Shown: piece by piece, positions 1 through 8,030 of the stretch
How positions within the stretch are numbered: position 1 is the stretch's first letter
Layout of the letters: every line of letters begins with the position of its first letter
Assembly: GCF_003725535.1 (NCBI RefSeq)
Contig: NZ_RJSF01000019.1
Location: 212,514-276,513, forward strand
DNA length: 64,000 nt
DNA from: Nocardioides pocheonensis
GTDB taxonomy: Bacteria > Actinomycetota > Actinomycetes > Propionibacteriales > Nocardioidaceae
Direction of reading: 5' to 3'
The notes under the pieces: model-generated
Seen by the model: the letters and a program-made list of their open reading frames with translations, nothing else
Database searches by the model: none
What the model was told of the DNA's origin: nothing
Made by a program: the position numbers and the translations under genes

Positions 1-546
1 GGCGTCACGGAGAACACCGCGGGGCTCAGCTACAGCGGAGAGTCCGGCGGCCTCAACGAGGCCACCTCGGACATCTTCGGGACGATGGTCGAGTTCTTCG
101 CCAACAACCCCAGCGACCCGGGCGACTACCTGATCGGTGAGCAGTTCGACCTCAAGAAGCACCTCGGCTTCCGGCGGATGGACAACCCCGCCTCCGACGG
201 CAGCTCGGTGAACTGCTGGAGCTCGACGACGAAGAACCTCGACGTGCACTACTCCTCGGGCGTGGGCAACCACTTCTTCTACCTGCTCTCCGAGGGATCG
301 GGTGCGAAGACGCTGAACGGTGTGTCCTACAACAGCCCGACGTGCAACGGCTCGTCGGTCACCGGGATCGGTCGCGACGCGGCGGCACGGATCTGGTACC
401 GCGCGCTGACCGTGTACATGACGTCGAGCACGAATTACTCGGGTGCGCGCACGGCGACGCTCAACGCCGCGAAGGACCTGTACGGCGCGGGCAGCACCCA
501 GTACAACGCGGGTGCCGCGGCGTGGAGCGCCGTGAACGTGGCCTGA
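1..546 (+). CDS. Thermolysin-family (M4) neutral metalloprotease, C-terminal part
   Basis: The frame is open from the first base, so this is the last 181 residues of a secreted zinc endopeptidase whose signal peptide, propeptide and HExxH helix lie before the window. GGLNEATSDIFG carries the glutamate expected as third zinc ligand of M4 peptidases. LDVHYSSGVGNHFFYLL matches the thermolysin segment around His231, the transition-state histidine. The protein ends soon after the M4 C-terminal helical domain (TATLNAAKDLYG... AWSAVNVA), with no added C-terminal domain. The role, extracellular protein degradation, comes from family knowledge. The family call is firm; the full length is unknown. Confidence 0.92.
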   Translation, partial: GVTENTAGLSYSGESGGLNEATSDIFGTMVEFFANNPSDPGDYLIGEQFDLKKHLGFRRMDNPASDGSSVNCWSSTTKNLDVHYSSGVGNHFFYLLSEGSGAKTLNGVSYNSPTCNGSSVTGIGRDAAARIWYRALTVYMTSSTNYSGARTATLNAAKDLYGAGSTQYNAGAAAWSAVNVA

Positions 547-612
547 CCTCTCCCCAGGCCAGGAGACGAGGGTCCGTCCGGAGGGGCGGGCCCTCGTCGT
601 CGTCCCGGAGCC

Positions 613-1164
613 TCAGCCGAGTGCGGTGTGCAGGCGGACCTGCTTGACCTGCACGGTGCCGTCACCGGTGAGGTCGAGGGTCCGGTGCGCGCCGTCGGGC
701 GCCCAGCCCGCCTCGGTGAGGAAGGAACGGGCCGCGTCGTCCTGGGCGGCGAGCCACGTGACCGCGCGCGTGAACCGGTCGGCCCGGAGCGTGTCCACGA
801 CGGCCTGGACCAGGCGCGACCCGTGGCCCTGGCCCCGCTTGTGCGGGTCGACCGTGAGGTCGGTGACCTCGCCGTCCGCCAGGGGGTCGCAGTCGGGGTC
901 GGCGGCCGGCCCGGTGAGGGCGAAGCCGGTGACCAGGTTGCGCTCGAGGGCCACCAGCACGCGGTTGCGGGCGTCCGGCGGCCGGGTCAGGGAGGTGCGC
1001 CAGTGCTCGGCAAGCTCGTCGACCGACATCGAGTCGAGCAGGTCGGGCGGCAGGATCCCGGCGTACGACGCGCGCCAGGCCCGCACCTGGACGGCGGCGA
1101 TCGCGGGTGCGTCGTCGCCCCACGCCACCCTGCAGGAGACGTCCGCGCTCGCCGGTCCGGTCAC
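613..1164 (-). CDS. GNAT-family N-acetyltransferase
   Basis: A protein of 183 residues with the GCN5-related acetyltransferase fold, predicted to move an acetyl group from acetyl-CoA to an unidentified amine. The acetyl-CoA loop is visible as RGQGHGSRLV (R/Q-x-x-G-x-G/A type), preceded by the strand GEVTDLTVDPHK. The N-terminal stretch AIAAVQVRAWRASYAGILPPDLL is typical of this family. The GTG start is chosen because it overlaps the stop of the upstream kinase gene by 4 bases (GTGA), a sign of translational coupling. The open frame extends 35 codons further upstream, but that part is arginine-rich shadow sequence inside the kinase. The substrate is unknown. Confidence 0.85.
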   Translation of the reverse strand: MTGPASADVSCRVAWGDDAPAIAAVQVRAWRASYAGILPPDLLDSMSVDELAEHWRTSLTRPPDARNRVLVALERNLVTGFALTGPAADPDCDPLADGEVTDLTVDPHKRGQGHGSRLVQAVVDTLRADRFTRAVTWLAAQDDAARSFLTEAGWAPDGAHRTLDLTGDGTVQVKQVRLHTALG

Positions 1165-1787
1165 GGAGCCATCCAAGCAGGCAGGTCCGCGAGGTCGACG
1201 ACGAGGTCGGCCCGGGCCGCCGTGCCGGCGACCAGACGAGCGTTCGGCTCGTCCGTGCGCTCGACCCACGCCCGAGCGGCGTCGGGCGTGCGGCCGTGGA
1301 GCACGTGCCGGAGCTCGAGGCGCCGCCGCCGTTCCTGGTCGTCACCGGTGAGGAACCAGCACTCGTCGAGCAGGTCGCGTACGCCGCTCCATCCCGGGGT
1401 GTCCAGCAGGACGTAGTTGCCCTCGGTGAGCACCCAGCGGTGCTCGGGCAGCACCGCGATGGCGCCGGCCAGGGAGAGCTCGCGGTCGCGGTCGAACGCC
1501 GGCGCGTACACCGCCCCGGCATCGGCGCGGAGCCGGGCCAGCAGGGCCAGGTAGCCGTCGACGTCGAACGTGTCGGGGGCGCCCTTGCGCTCCAGGCGCC
1601 CGAGGCGGCGCAGCTCGTCGTCGTGGAGGTGGAAGCCGTCCATGGGCACCACGATCGCTGCGGGACCGAGGGCGTCGGCGAGCCGGTGGGTGAACGTCGA
1701 CTTCCCGGCTCCCGGCGCGCCGCAGATCCCGAGCAGCACGCGCCGGTCGCGGCCGAGGCGGCGTACGCGCTCGAGCAGGTCCTCCAC
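1161..1787 (-). CDS. Uridine-kinase-like P-loop nucleoside/nucleotide kinase family protein
   Basis: A small cytoplasmic P-loop kinase of 208 residues. GAPGAGKST at residues 23-31 is the Walker A loop. MDGFHLHDDEL is the DGFH motif shared by the PRK/uridine kinase/pantothenate kinase-like group. TEGNYVLLDTPGW and the RHVLHGR segment fit the Walker B and lid region. The substrate cannot be read from sequence; uridine-, sugar- and pantothenate-like kinases share these motifs. The GTG start has a GGGAG ribosome-binding site about 9 bases upstream; the longer open frame crosses the paaA promoter region and is not credible. It is coupled to the downstream GNAT gene and divergent from paaA. Confidence 0.85.
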   Translation of the reverse strand: MEDLLERVRRLGRDRRVLLGICGAPGAGKSTFTHRLADALGPAAIVVPMDGFHLHDDELRRLGRLERKGAPDTFDVDGYLALLARLRADAGAVYAPAFDRDRELSLAGAIAVLPEHRWVLTEGNYVLLDTPGWSGVRDLLDECWFLTGDDQERRRRLELRHVLHGRTPDAARAWVERTDEPNARLVAGTAARADLVVDLADLPAWMAP

Positions 1788-1859
1788 GGCGCCAGTCTCC
1801 CAGCCGCCCGATCGAGCGGAGGCCACCACCCGGGCATTACACCTGCACCGTCGCGCACC

Positions 1860-1875
1860 GTGTGATCTGTAACAC
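1860..1875. promoter_or_regulatory. Inverted repeat GTGT-N8-ACAC upstream of paaA
   Basis: A short interrupted palindrome, GTGT then GATCTGTA then ACAC, lies just upstream of the paaA -10 box, where a -35 element or operator would sit. No regulator gene adjoins the cluster, so the binding protein is unknown. The symmetry is only four bases per arm and could be chance. Confidence 0.3.
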
Positions 1876-1883
1876 TCGTGGGT

Positions 1884-1889
1884 TAGGCT
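1884..1889 (+). promoter_or_regulatory. Putative -10 box of paaA (leaderless)
   Basis: TAGGCT lies 7 bases before the GTG start of paaA, the spacing expected if transcription begins at or near the start codon. No Shine-Dalgarno sequence precedes the start, in agreement. Confidence 0.6.
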
Positions 1890-1896
1890 CCTCGTC

Positions 1897-2823
1897 GTGA
1901 GCACGTTCGAGGAGCTGATCGCCGCCAACGAGCGGGTCGAGCCGCGCGACGACATGCCCGATGCCTACCGCGCGACGCTGGTCCGCCAGATCGCCCAGCA
2001 CGCGCACAGCGAGATCATCGGCATGCAGCCGGAGGGCAACTGGCTGACCCGGGCGCCGAGCCTGCGCCGCAAGGCGATCCTGCTGGCCAAGGTGCAGGAC
2101 GAGGCCGGCCACGGCCTCTACCTGTACGCCGCCGCGGAGACCCTGGGCGTCTCGCGCGAGGAGCTCCTCGACGCCCTGCACGCCGGTCGGCAGAAGTACT
2201 CCTCGATCTTCAACTACCCGACCCTCAGCTGGGCCGACATCGGCGCGATCGGCTGGCTCGTCGACGGTGCCGCGATCGTCAACCAGGTCCCGCTGTGCCG
2301 GTGCTCCTACGGGCCCTACGCCCGGGCGATGGTCCGGGTCTGCAAGGAGGAGTCCTTCCACCAGCGGCAGGGCTTCGAGCTGCTGCACACGCTGAGCCAC
2401 GGCACGGAGGCCCAGCACGCGATGGCCCAGGACGCCGTCGACCGGTGGTGGTGGCCGTCGCTGATGATGTTCGGCCCACCCGACGACGCCTCGACGCACA
2501 GCGCGCAGTCGATGGAGTGGGGGATCAAGCGGTTCTCCAACGACACCCTGCGCCAGCGGTTCGTCGACATGACCGTGCCGCAGGCGGAGGCGCTCGGACT
2601 GACCCTGCCCGACCCGGACCTGCGCTGGGACGAGGAGGCCGAGACCTGGCGCCACGGCGAGATCGACTTCACCGAGCTGTTCGAGGTGGTCAAGGGCAAT
2701 GGGCCGTGCAACGCCCAGCGGCTCGGCCACCGCGTGCAGGCGCACGAGGACGGCGCCTGGGTGCGTGAGGCGGCCGCGGCGTACGCGCGCAAGCAGGCGG
2801 AGAAGGGGAGGGCGGTCGCGTGA
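1897..2823 (+). CDS. paaA: 1,2-phenylacetyl-CoA epoxidase subunit PaaA
   Basis: Catalytic subunit of the diiron epoxidase that converts phenylacetyl-CoA to the ring 1,2-epoxide, the first oxygen-dependent step of the phenylacetate pathway. Its 308 residues are the usual length. The ferritin-like diiron carboxylates fall in [20 protein letters not shown] and [15 protein letters not shown] (E-x2-H pairs). [18 protein letters not shown] and [19 protein letters not shown] are family signatures. The start is GTG with no ribosome-binding site but a -10 box 7 bases upstream, so a leaderless mRNA is likely. It heads paaABCDE, and its stop overlaps the paaB start (TGATG). Confidence 0.96.
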   Translation: MSTFEELIAANERVEPRDDMPDAYRATLVRQIAQHAHSEIIGMQPEGNWLTRAPSLRRKAILLAKVQDEAGHGLYLYAAAETLGVSREELLDALHAGRQKYSSIFNYPTLSWADIGAIGWLVDGAAIVNQVPLCRCSYGPYARAMVRVCKEESFHQRQGFELLHTLSHGTEAQHAMAQDAVDRWWWPSLMMFGPPDDASTHSAQSMEWGIKRFSNDTLRQRFVDMTVPQAEALGLTLPDPDLRWDEEAETWRHGEIDFTELFEVVKGNGPCNAQRLGHRVQAHEDGAWVREAAAAYARKQAEKGRAVA

Positions 2824-3119
2824 TGGTTTCGGCAAGCTCAACCACCGGGGGAGAGCTGTGGGAGGTCTTCGTGCGGCCCCGGCGGGGTCTGGCACACGTG
2901 CACGTCGGCTCGATCCATGCCTCCGACGCCGCGATGGCGCTGCGCAACGCGCGCGACGTCTACACCCGGCGCCAGGAGGGCGTGTCGCTGTGGGTGGTCC
3001 CGGCGGCCGAGGTACGGGCCAGCAGCCCGGACGAGCAGGACAGCTTCTTCGACCCGGCGGCCGACAAGGCCTACCGGCACCCGACGTTCTACGAGGTCCC
3101 CGATGCGCTCCACCTGTGA
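2823..3119 (+). CDS. paaB: 1,2-phenylacetyl-CoA epoxidase subunit PaaB
   Basis: A 98-residue structural subunit of the PaaABCE epoxidase complex. LWEVFVRPRRGLAHVHVGSIHA and ARDVYTRRQEGVSLWVVP are the conserved PaaB core, and FFDPAADKAYRHPTFYEVP is the conserved tail. The ATG overlaps the paaA stop by one base (TGATG); a GTG three bases earlier is also in frame. The first ten codons ([10 protein letters not shown]) are unlike PaaB. They are encoded by a short repeat-like sequence at 2825-2843 (GGTTTCGGCAAGCTCAACC) that recurs elsewhere in the window, so the N-terminus looks extended or replaced by the element. Confidence 0.94.
   Translation: MVSASSTTGGELWEVFVRPRRGLAHVHVGSIHASDAAMALRNARDVYTRRQEGVSLWVVPAAEVRASSPDEQDSFFDPAADKAYRHPTFYEVPDALHL
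2825..2843 (+). repeat. REP-like motif, copy 1 (inside paaB 5' end)
   Basis: GGTTTCGGCAAGCTCAACC. An 18-of-19 match lies on the minus strand at 43668-43686, and a weaker match at 59385-59403. This copy is translated as the N-terminus of PaaB. Confidence 0.6.
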
Positions 3120-3873
3120 GGCCGTGGCCACGGAGGCCGAGTACGCCGTGGCGCTCGCCGACGACGCGCTCGTCGCGTCGCAGCGGCTGGTCGAGTGGGT
3201 GGCCCGCGCGCCGCAGATCGAGGAGGACGTCGCGATCGGGAACATCGCGCTCGACCTGCTCGGCCAGGCCCGCCTGCTCTACCAGTACGCCGGGTCGCTG
3301 ACCGACCCCCCGCGCACCGAGGACGACCTGGCCTACTTCCGCGACGAGCGGGCGTTCCGCAACGTCTGCCTGGTCGAGCGGGAGAACGGCGACTTCGCGG
3401 TCACGATGGTGCGCCTGCTGGTGCTGGCGGCGTACCAGCGCGAGCTCTACGACCGGCTCGCCCGCTCGGTCGACCCCACGCTGGCCGCGATCGCCGCCAA
3501 GGCGGTGAAGGAGGTCGCCTACCACCGCGACCACGCGCGCCAGTGGGTGCTCCGGCTCGGCGACGGCACCCCCGAGTCGCACCGGCGGACGCAGACCGCG
3601 CTCGAGGCCGAGTGGCCCTGGGTCTCCGAGCTGTTCGACGGCGGCTGGCTCGCGCCCGCCCTCGTCGAGCGCGGGGTCGCGGTCGCGCCGGCGAGCCTCG
3701 AGGAGCCCGTGCTTGCCTTCCTCCGCGAGGTCCTCGACGAGGCCACCCTGGCCGAGCCGGACCCCCGCCCGGCCGTCACGGCGGGGCGCGAGGGCAGGCA
3801 CACCGAAGCGCTCGGCCACCTGCTCACCGAGCTCCAGCACCTCGCCCGCTCCCACCCCGGAGCGAGCTGGTGA
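3103..3873 (+). CDS. paaC: 1,2-phenylacetyl-CoA epoxidase subunit PaaC
   Basis: Structural ferritin-like partner of PaaA, needed for substrate binding in the epoxidase. LADDALVASQRLVEWVARAP, IGNIALDLLGQARLLYQYAG and KEVAYHRDHARQWVLRLGDG are hallmark PaaC segments. The ATG chosen gives 256 residues and follows a GAGG motif by about 6 bases, overlapping the paaB end by 17 bases. A GTG at 3124 would give a start closer to the E. coli length and is a real alternative. The open frame running back to 2917 is arginine-rich shadow sequence inside paaB. Its stop overlaps the paaD start (GTGA). Confidence 0.94.
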   Translation: MRSTCEAVATEAEYAVALADDALVASQRLVEWVARAPQIEEDVAIGNIALDLLGQARLLYQYAGSLTDPPRTEDDLAYFRDERAFRNVCLVERENGDFAVTMVRLLVLAAYQRELYDRLARSVDPTLAAIAAKAVKEVAYHRDHARQWVLRLGDGTPESHRRTQTALEAEWPWVSELFDGGWLAPALVERGVAVAPASLEEPVLAFLREVLDEATLAEPDPRPAVTAGREGRHTEALGHLLTELQHLARSHPGASW

Positions 3874-4397
3874 CCGCCGCAACCGCCGATCGCGTGGTCG
3901 CGGAGGCGCGCGTCTGCGTGGCCGCCGTGCTCGACCCCGAGCTGCCGATGATCACGATCGAGGACCTCGGCATCCTGCGCGACGTCCAGGTCCACGACGG
4001 GCGGGTCCAGGTGACGATCACGCCGACGTACGCCGGCTGCCCGGCGATGGACGCGATCCGCGCCGACATCGAGGAGGCCGTCCACCGCGCGCTGCCGGAC
4101 CACGGGGTGGACGTGCTCACGGTGCTCGCCCCGGCGTGGTCGACCGACGACCTCACCGACGCCGGGCGCACCAAGCTCGCCGAGGCGGGCATCGCGCCAC
4201 CGGGGGTCTCGAGGCTCGCCGGCGCCGGCACCTCGACCACCAGCCGTGCTGCCGTCGCGCTCGAGCTCAGCATCCGCTGCCCGCAGTGCGGGTCGCCGGA
4301 CACGCGGGAGCTGAGCCGTTTCGGCTCCACCGCCTGCAAGGCGCTCTGGGTCTGCCGGGCCTGCAGCGAGCCGTTCGACAGCTTCAAGAACCACTGA
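3870..4397 (+). CDS. paaD: Phenylacetyl-CoA epoxidase maturation protein PaaD (MIP18/DUF59 family)
   Basis: A 175-residue iron-sulfur assembly factor thought to help mature the PaaE reductase or the epoxidase. The N-terminal MIP18/DUF59 domain contains LDPELPMITIEDLGILRDV and the conserved cysteine in TPTYAGCPAMD (Cys57). The C-terminus holds a zinc-ribbon-like cluster: Cys137, Cys140, Cys156, Cys162 and Cys165 (CPQC...CKALWVCRAC). The GTG start overlaps the paaC stop by four bases. The much longer frame upstream is paaC read in another phase. Operon position between paaC and paaE is canonical. Confidence 0.94.
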   Translation: MTAATADRVVAEARVCVAAVLDPELPMITIEDLGILRDVQVHDGRVQVTITPTYAGCPAMDAIRADIEEAVHRALPDHGVDVLTVLAPAWSTDDLTDAGRTKLAEAGIAPPGVSRLAGAGTSTTSRAAVALELSIRCPQCGSPDTRELSRFGSTACKALWVCRACSEPFDSFKNH

Positions 4398-4413
4398 CGA
4401 GGAGCACTGAGCC

Positions 4414-5457
4414 GTGGCCCGTCCCGAGTTCCACCCTCTGCGCGTCATTGCGGTCGACCCGCTGACCGACGACGCGGTGGCCCTCACCCTCGAGGTGCCC
4501 GAGGACCTGCAGCCGGCGTACGCGTTCACCGCCGGACAGCACGTCGCGATCAGGGTGCCCGGCGACGACATCCGGCGGTCCTACTCCCTCTGCGTCCCAC
4601 CGGGTTCGCGCGGTCTGCGGATCGGCGTCAAGCGACTCCCGGGCGGGATGTTCAGCCAGAAGGTGCTCGAGGGGCTCGCCCTCGGCGACACGCTCGAGGT
4701 GATGACCCCGATGGGCCGGTTCGGTGCCGCTCTCGCCGGGCTGCGGCGCCCCGCGTTCGTTGCCGCGGGATCCGGCATCACGCCGGTGCTGTCCATGGCA
4801 GCGGTCGCTCTCGAGGACCCGGCGGTCGAGGAGGTGACCGTCGTGGACTGCAACCGCACCCAGCGCGACGTGATGTTCCTCGACGAGCTCGCCGACCTCA
4901 AGGACGAGCACCCCACACGCCTCCAGCTCGTGCACGTGCTCACCCGGGAGGTCCAGGAGAGCCCGTTGCTCTCGGGTCGCCTCGACGCGGACCGCTTCCG
5001 CGAGATCCGCCACGCGCTGCTCGGCGAGGCCGACGGGTGGTTCCTGTGCGGGCCCTTCGACCTCGTCACCACCCTGCACGAGGCCCTCGTCGCCGACGGC
5101 GTCGACCCGGGCACCGTGCACACCGAGCTGTTCCACGCCGAGGCACCGCCCCGGTCGGACGAAGCACTGGCCCCGGCCGGAGGGACCGACGTCACCGCGA
5201 CCCTCGGCGGGCTGCAGAGCGCGTTCACGGTGCAGCCCGGCGAGCACGTGCTCGACGCGTTCCTGCGCGTGCGCGGCGACGCGCCGTACGCCTGCAAGGG
5301 CGGGGTCTGCGGCACGTGCCGGGCCCACCTCCTGGAGGGCAGCGTGTCGATGGACGCGAACTGGGCGCTCGAGCCCGACGAGGTCGCGCGCGGCTACGTG
5401 CTGACCTGCCAGTCCCGGCCGACGAGCGAGCGGCTGACCCTCGACTACGACGGCTGA
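4414..5457 (+). CDS. paaE: 1,2-phenylacetyl-CoA epoxidase reductase PaaE
   Basis: NADPH-dependent flavin/iron-sulfur reductase that passes electrons to the PaaA diiron centre. It has 347 residues. The FAD-binding RRSYSLC motif sits in the first domain and GSGITPVLSM is the nucleotide-binding loop. A C-terminal plant-type ferredoxin domain has Cys294, Cys299 and Cys302 (CKGGVCGTC) plus Cys332 (YVLTCQS), the full set for a 2Fe-2S cluster. The GTG follows a GAGGAG ribosome-binding site 16 bases after paaD. It is the last gene of the operon; no paaK, paaG, paaZ or regulator follows. Confidence 0.96.
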   Translation: MARPEFHPLRVIAVDPLTDDAVALTLEVPEDLQPAYAFTAGQHVAIRVPGDDIRRSYSLCVPPGSRGLRIGVKRLPGGMFSQKVLEGLALGDTLEVMTPMGRFGAALAGLRRPAFVAAGSGITPVLSMAAVALEDPAVEEVTVVDCNRTQRDVMFLDELADLKDEHPTRLQLVHVLTREVQESPLLSGRLDADRFREIRHALLGEADGWFLCGPFDLVTTLHEALVADGVDPGTVHTELFHAEAPPRSDEALAPAGGTDVTATLGGLQSAFTVQPGEHVLDAFLRVRGDAPYACKGGVCGTCRAHLLEGSVSMDANWALEPDEVARGYVLTCQSRPTSERLTLDYDG

Positions 5458-5494
5458 GGACCTAGGCCCCTGCCCACCGCCGGTCCGGCAGCCC

Positions 5495-5500
5495 TAGCGT
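5495..5500 (+). promoter_or_regulatory. Putative -10 box of the 5507 gene (leaderless)
   Basis: TAGCGT lies 6 bases before the ATG at 5507, with no ribosome-binding site between. Confidence 0.5.
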
Positions 5501-5506
5501 CGAAGC

Positions 5507-5866
5507 ATGAGCACGCACGTGCAGCAGCCTGCGGGGACCCACCGGCTCGCGCGCCGGGCCTGGGTCGCGGTCGGGTGCATCCCGGTCGGCTTCGTCCTCT
5601 CGATGGTGGTCGGCGAGGGTCTGTTCGCGATGCAGGGGTACGACTCCGGGGACGAGGACGCCCCGGCCGGTGCGATCGCGCTGGCGGGTGGAACCGGCAT
5701 CCTGGTCTTCGCCGGCCCGTGCGTGGCCGCCTGGCTCCTCGGCCGGCGCGCCGTCGCTGCCGGTGAGCCGCAGGGGAGCACGCCGGCGCTGGTCGGGGCG
5801 GTGGTCGGCGCCGTCTTCGTGCTGATGAATCTCCTCGGGGTCGTCGGCCGGATCGCCGGGCTCTGA
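5507..5866 (+). CDS. Small three-helix membrane protein of unknown function
   Basis: A 119-residue protein not recognised as a named family. Three hydrophobic segments are visible at about residues 19-37, 57-77 and 94-112, separated by an acidic loop (YDSGDEDAP). The N-terminal stretch is short and basic, suggesting a cytoplasmic start. The ATG is supported by a TAGCGT -10 box 6 bases upstream. It is convergent with the transporter gene that ends 3 bases further on. No catalytic motif is evident. Confidence 0.7.
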   Translation: MSTHVQQPAGTHRLARRAWVAVGCIPVGFVLSMVVGEGLFAMQGYDSGDEDAPAGAIALAGGTGILVFAGPCVAAWLLGRRAVAAGEPQGSTPALVGAVVGAVFVLMNLLGVVGRIAGL

Positions 5867-5869
5867 CGA

Positions 5870-6673
5870 CTACGCGTCCTGCTCCTCGAGCAGGTCGAGC
5901 CGCGCCTCCACGCCGCAGAGCACCACTCCCGCCGCCACGCTGACCGCGAAGGCCACCACGGCCGGGGGCCACCAGCCGGCCCGGACGTCGTCGCCGAACG
6001 CGGCGAGGCCGACGGCCGCGGGGATCACGGTCGAGAGCAGCACGACAGGAGCCGTGGCGGCCGTGACCGCACCCCGCTTCATCGCCGCGGAGTAGAGCAG
6101 GAACCCCAGGCCGCCGAACAACCCGATCGTCAGGGCCGGCGCGATCGTGTGGGCGTCGAGCGCGGGATGCACGAGCGCCCGGGTCGCGACCGGTGAGCCG
6201 CCGTACGCCGTGCCGGCCAGCACGCCGAGCGCGACGGCCCCGAGGTTGCTCCGGGAGCGCCAGGCGAGCCAGCCGAGGAGCGCGTTCGCTGCCAGCAGGA
6301 CGTAGAGCACCACCGTCGTGGTGGTGCTGAACTCCGAGGTGCCCACGGACCCGGCGGCCACGGCGAGGACGCCGAGCCCGAGAGCCATCGCCACGACCGC
6401 GACCCAGTGCTGCGGCCTCAGCGGCTCGCCCATCACCGACGACGCCACCAGCGCGGTGACGACCAGCGACGAGCCGACGCCGACCTGGGCGAGGTAGAGC
6501 GGCAGCTGGGCGATCGCGACGTAGTGCAGGAACCACCCGGCCAGGTAGATCCCCACGACGAGCAGCATCATCGGCGAGAGCAGCCCGCGCCGCCGGATCA
6601 CCGCCGCCTGGACGACCGCCACCACGCCGAAGAGCGCCGCAGCGAGCAGCGCGGCTGCGAGTCCGAGGAGCAC
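5870..6673 (-). CDS. DMT-superfamily (EamA-like) membrane protein
   Basis: 267 residues made almost entirely of about nine to ten hydrophobic helices, consistent with the drug/metabolite transporter superfamily. The segment [29 protein letters not shown], which ends one repeat with a conserved glutamate-proline, is typical of EamA repeats. The C-terminal tail [13 protein letters not shown] is short and acidic. The substrate is not predictable. It is divergent from thyA, with 50 bases between the starts. Confidence 0.75.
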   Translation of the reverse strand: MLLGLAAALLAAALFGVVAVVQAAVIRRRGLLSPMMLLVVGIYLAGWFLHYVAIAQLPLYLAQVGVGSSLVVTALVASSVMGEPLRPQHWVAVVAMALGLGVLAVAAGSVGTSEFSTTTTVVLYVLLAANALLGWLAWRSRSNLGAVALGVLAGTAYGGSPVATRALVHPALDAHTIAPALTIGLFGGLGFLLYSAAMKRGAVTAATAPVVLLSTVIPAAVGLAAFGDDVRAGWWPPAVVAFAVSVAAGVVLCGVEARLDLLEEQDA

Positions 6674-6710
6674 GGCGTGAGTCTGACACGGTCCCGTCGC
6701 CGGCCGGAGG

Positions 6711-6716
6711 TAGGTT
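6711..6716 (+). promoter_or_regulatory. Putative -10 box of thyA (leaderless)
   Basis: TAGGTT lies 7 bases before the thyA ATG. Confidence 0.6.
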
Positions 6717-6723
6717 TCTGCCC

Positions 6724-7533
6724 ATGCAGACCTACCTCGACCTGGTTCGGAGGATCCTCGACGAGGGTGCGGAGAAGTCCGATCGCACCGGCACCGGCAC
6801 CCTCAGCGTGTTCGGCCACCAGATGCGCTTCGACCTCGAGGACGGGTTCCCGCTCGTCACCACCAAGAAGATCCACACGCGGTCGGTCTTCGCCGAGCTG
6901 CTGTGGTTCCTGCGCGGCGACACCAATGTGAAGTGGCTGCAGGACCGGGGCGTGACCATCTGGGACGAGTGGGCCGACGAGAACGGCGACCTCGGTCCGG
7001 TCTACGGCTACCAGTGGCGGTCGTGGCCGACCCCCGACGGGCGGCACGTCGACCAGATCGCCCAGCTCGTCGACAACCTGCGCCGCGACCCCGACTCCCG
7101 GCGCCACATCGTGTCGGCCTGGAACGTCGCGGACATCCCGTCGATGGCGCTGGCGCCGTGCCACACGATGTTCCAGTTCTACGTGGCTCCCCAGGACGAC
7201 GGCCCGGGCAAGCTGTCCTGCCAGCTCTACCAGCGTTCGGCCGACGTCTTCCTCGGGGTGCCGTTCAACATCGCGTCGTACGCGCTGCTCACGCACATGG
7301 TCGCGCAGGTCACGGGCCTCGGTGTCGGCGACTTCGTGCACACGCTCGGCGACGCCCACCTGTACACCAACCACCTCGAGCAGGCCCGCCTCCAGCTCAC
7401 CCGTGAGCCCCGCCCGCTGCCGCGCCTGGTGCTCGACCCGTCGGTGACCGAGCTCGACGCCTTCGACCTGGAGCACATCGCGATCGAGGGCTACGACCCG
7501 CACCCGGGCATCAAGGCGCCCATCGCCGTATGA
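6724..7533 (+). CDS. thyA: Thymidylate synthase
   Basis: Makes dTMP from dUMP, using methylene-tetrahydrofolate as carbon donor and reductant. Its 269 residues are close to the bacterial standard of 264. The catalytic cysteine is Cys146 in [26 protein letters not shown] holds the phosphate-binding arginines, and [10 protein letters not shown] and the early [12 protein letters not shown] are signatures. The ATG is preceded by a -10 box at leaderless spacing. Its stop overlaps the folA start (ATGA), joining the two enzymes that make and recycle dihydrofolate. Confidence 0.98.
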   Translation: MQTYLDLVRRILDEGAEKSDRTGTGTLSVFGHQMRFDLEDGFPLVTTKKIHTRSVFAELLWFLRGDTNVKWLQDRGVTIWDEWADENGDLGPVYGYQWRSWPTPDGRHVDQIAQLVDNLRRDPDSRRHIVSAWNVADIPSMALAPCHTMFQFYVAPQDDGPGKLSCQLYQRSADVFLGVPFNIASYALLTHMVAQVTGLGVGDFVHTLGDAHLYTNHLEQARLQLTREPRPLPRLVLDPSVTELDAFDLEHIAIEGYDPHPGIKAPIAV

Positions 7534-8030
7534 CCGCTCCCGCCCAGCGGCGCGTGACCCTGGTGGCCGCGGTCGCCGACAACGGCGTGATCGGTCGCGA
7601 CGGTGACATCCCCTGGCGCATCCCGGCCGACTTCGCGCACTTCAAGGCACTCACGCTCGGGCACGTGCTGGTGATGGGGCGGGCGACGTACGACTCCATC
7701 GGCCGGCCGCTCCCGGGCCGCACGACGATCGTGCTCACGCGCGACCCGCAGTGGCGCGCCGCCGACGGCGTGCTCGTGGCCGGGAGCCTCGACGACGCGC
7801 TCCGGCTCGCGGCGGACCTTCCCGGCGAGATCTTCGTGGCGGGGGGCGCCGGTGTGTACGCCGCGGCGCTGGACCGTGCGCACGCGCAGGTGCTCACGGA
7901 GGTGCACCTCAGCCCGGAGGGCGACACGCACTACCCGGAGTTCGATCGTGCGCAATGGGTCGAGACGCGGCGCGAGTCGCACGCCGACGGTGAGGTGCGC
8001 TACGACTTCGTCTGGCTCGCGCGGGCCTGA
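7530..8030 (+). CDS. folA: Dihydrofolate reductase
   Basis: NADPH-dependent reduction of the dihydrofolate produced by ThyA. 166 residues. [28 protein letters not shown] is the classic N-terminal region with the acidic active-site residue in [28 protein letters not shown] contains the NADPH-binding GR motif and FVAGGAGVY the second glycine-rich loop. The ATG overlaps the thyA stop by four bases. The last 31 bases overlap the convergent lipoprotein gene. Confidence 0.97.
   Translation: MTAPAQRRVTLVAAVADNGVIGRDGDIPWRIPADFAHFKALTLGHVLVMGRATYDSIGRPLPGRTTIVLTRDPQWRAADGVLVAGSLDDALRLAADLPGEIFVAGGAGVYAAALDRAHAQVLTEVHLSPEGDTHYPEFDRAQWVETRRESHADGEVRYDFVWLARA

Noticed and set aside
1860-1875. CRP/GlxR-type site (TGTGA-N6-TCACA) upstream of paaA
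   Set aside because: Only the left half TGTGA matches; the right half is shifted by one base, so I report only a weak generic dyad.
1837-3882. Long open frame (681 codons) on the minus strand opposite paaABC
   Set aside because: Arg/Val/Gly-rich composition, no recognisable domain; it is the antisense shadow of well-supported paa genes in high-GC DNA.
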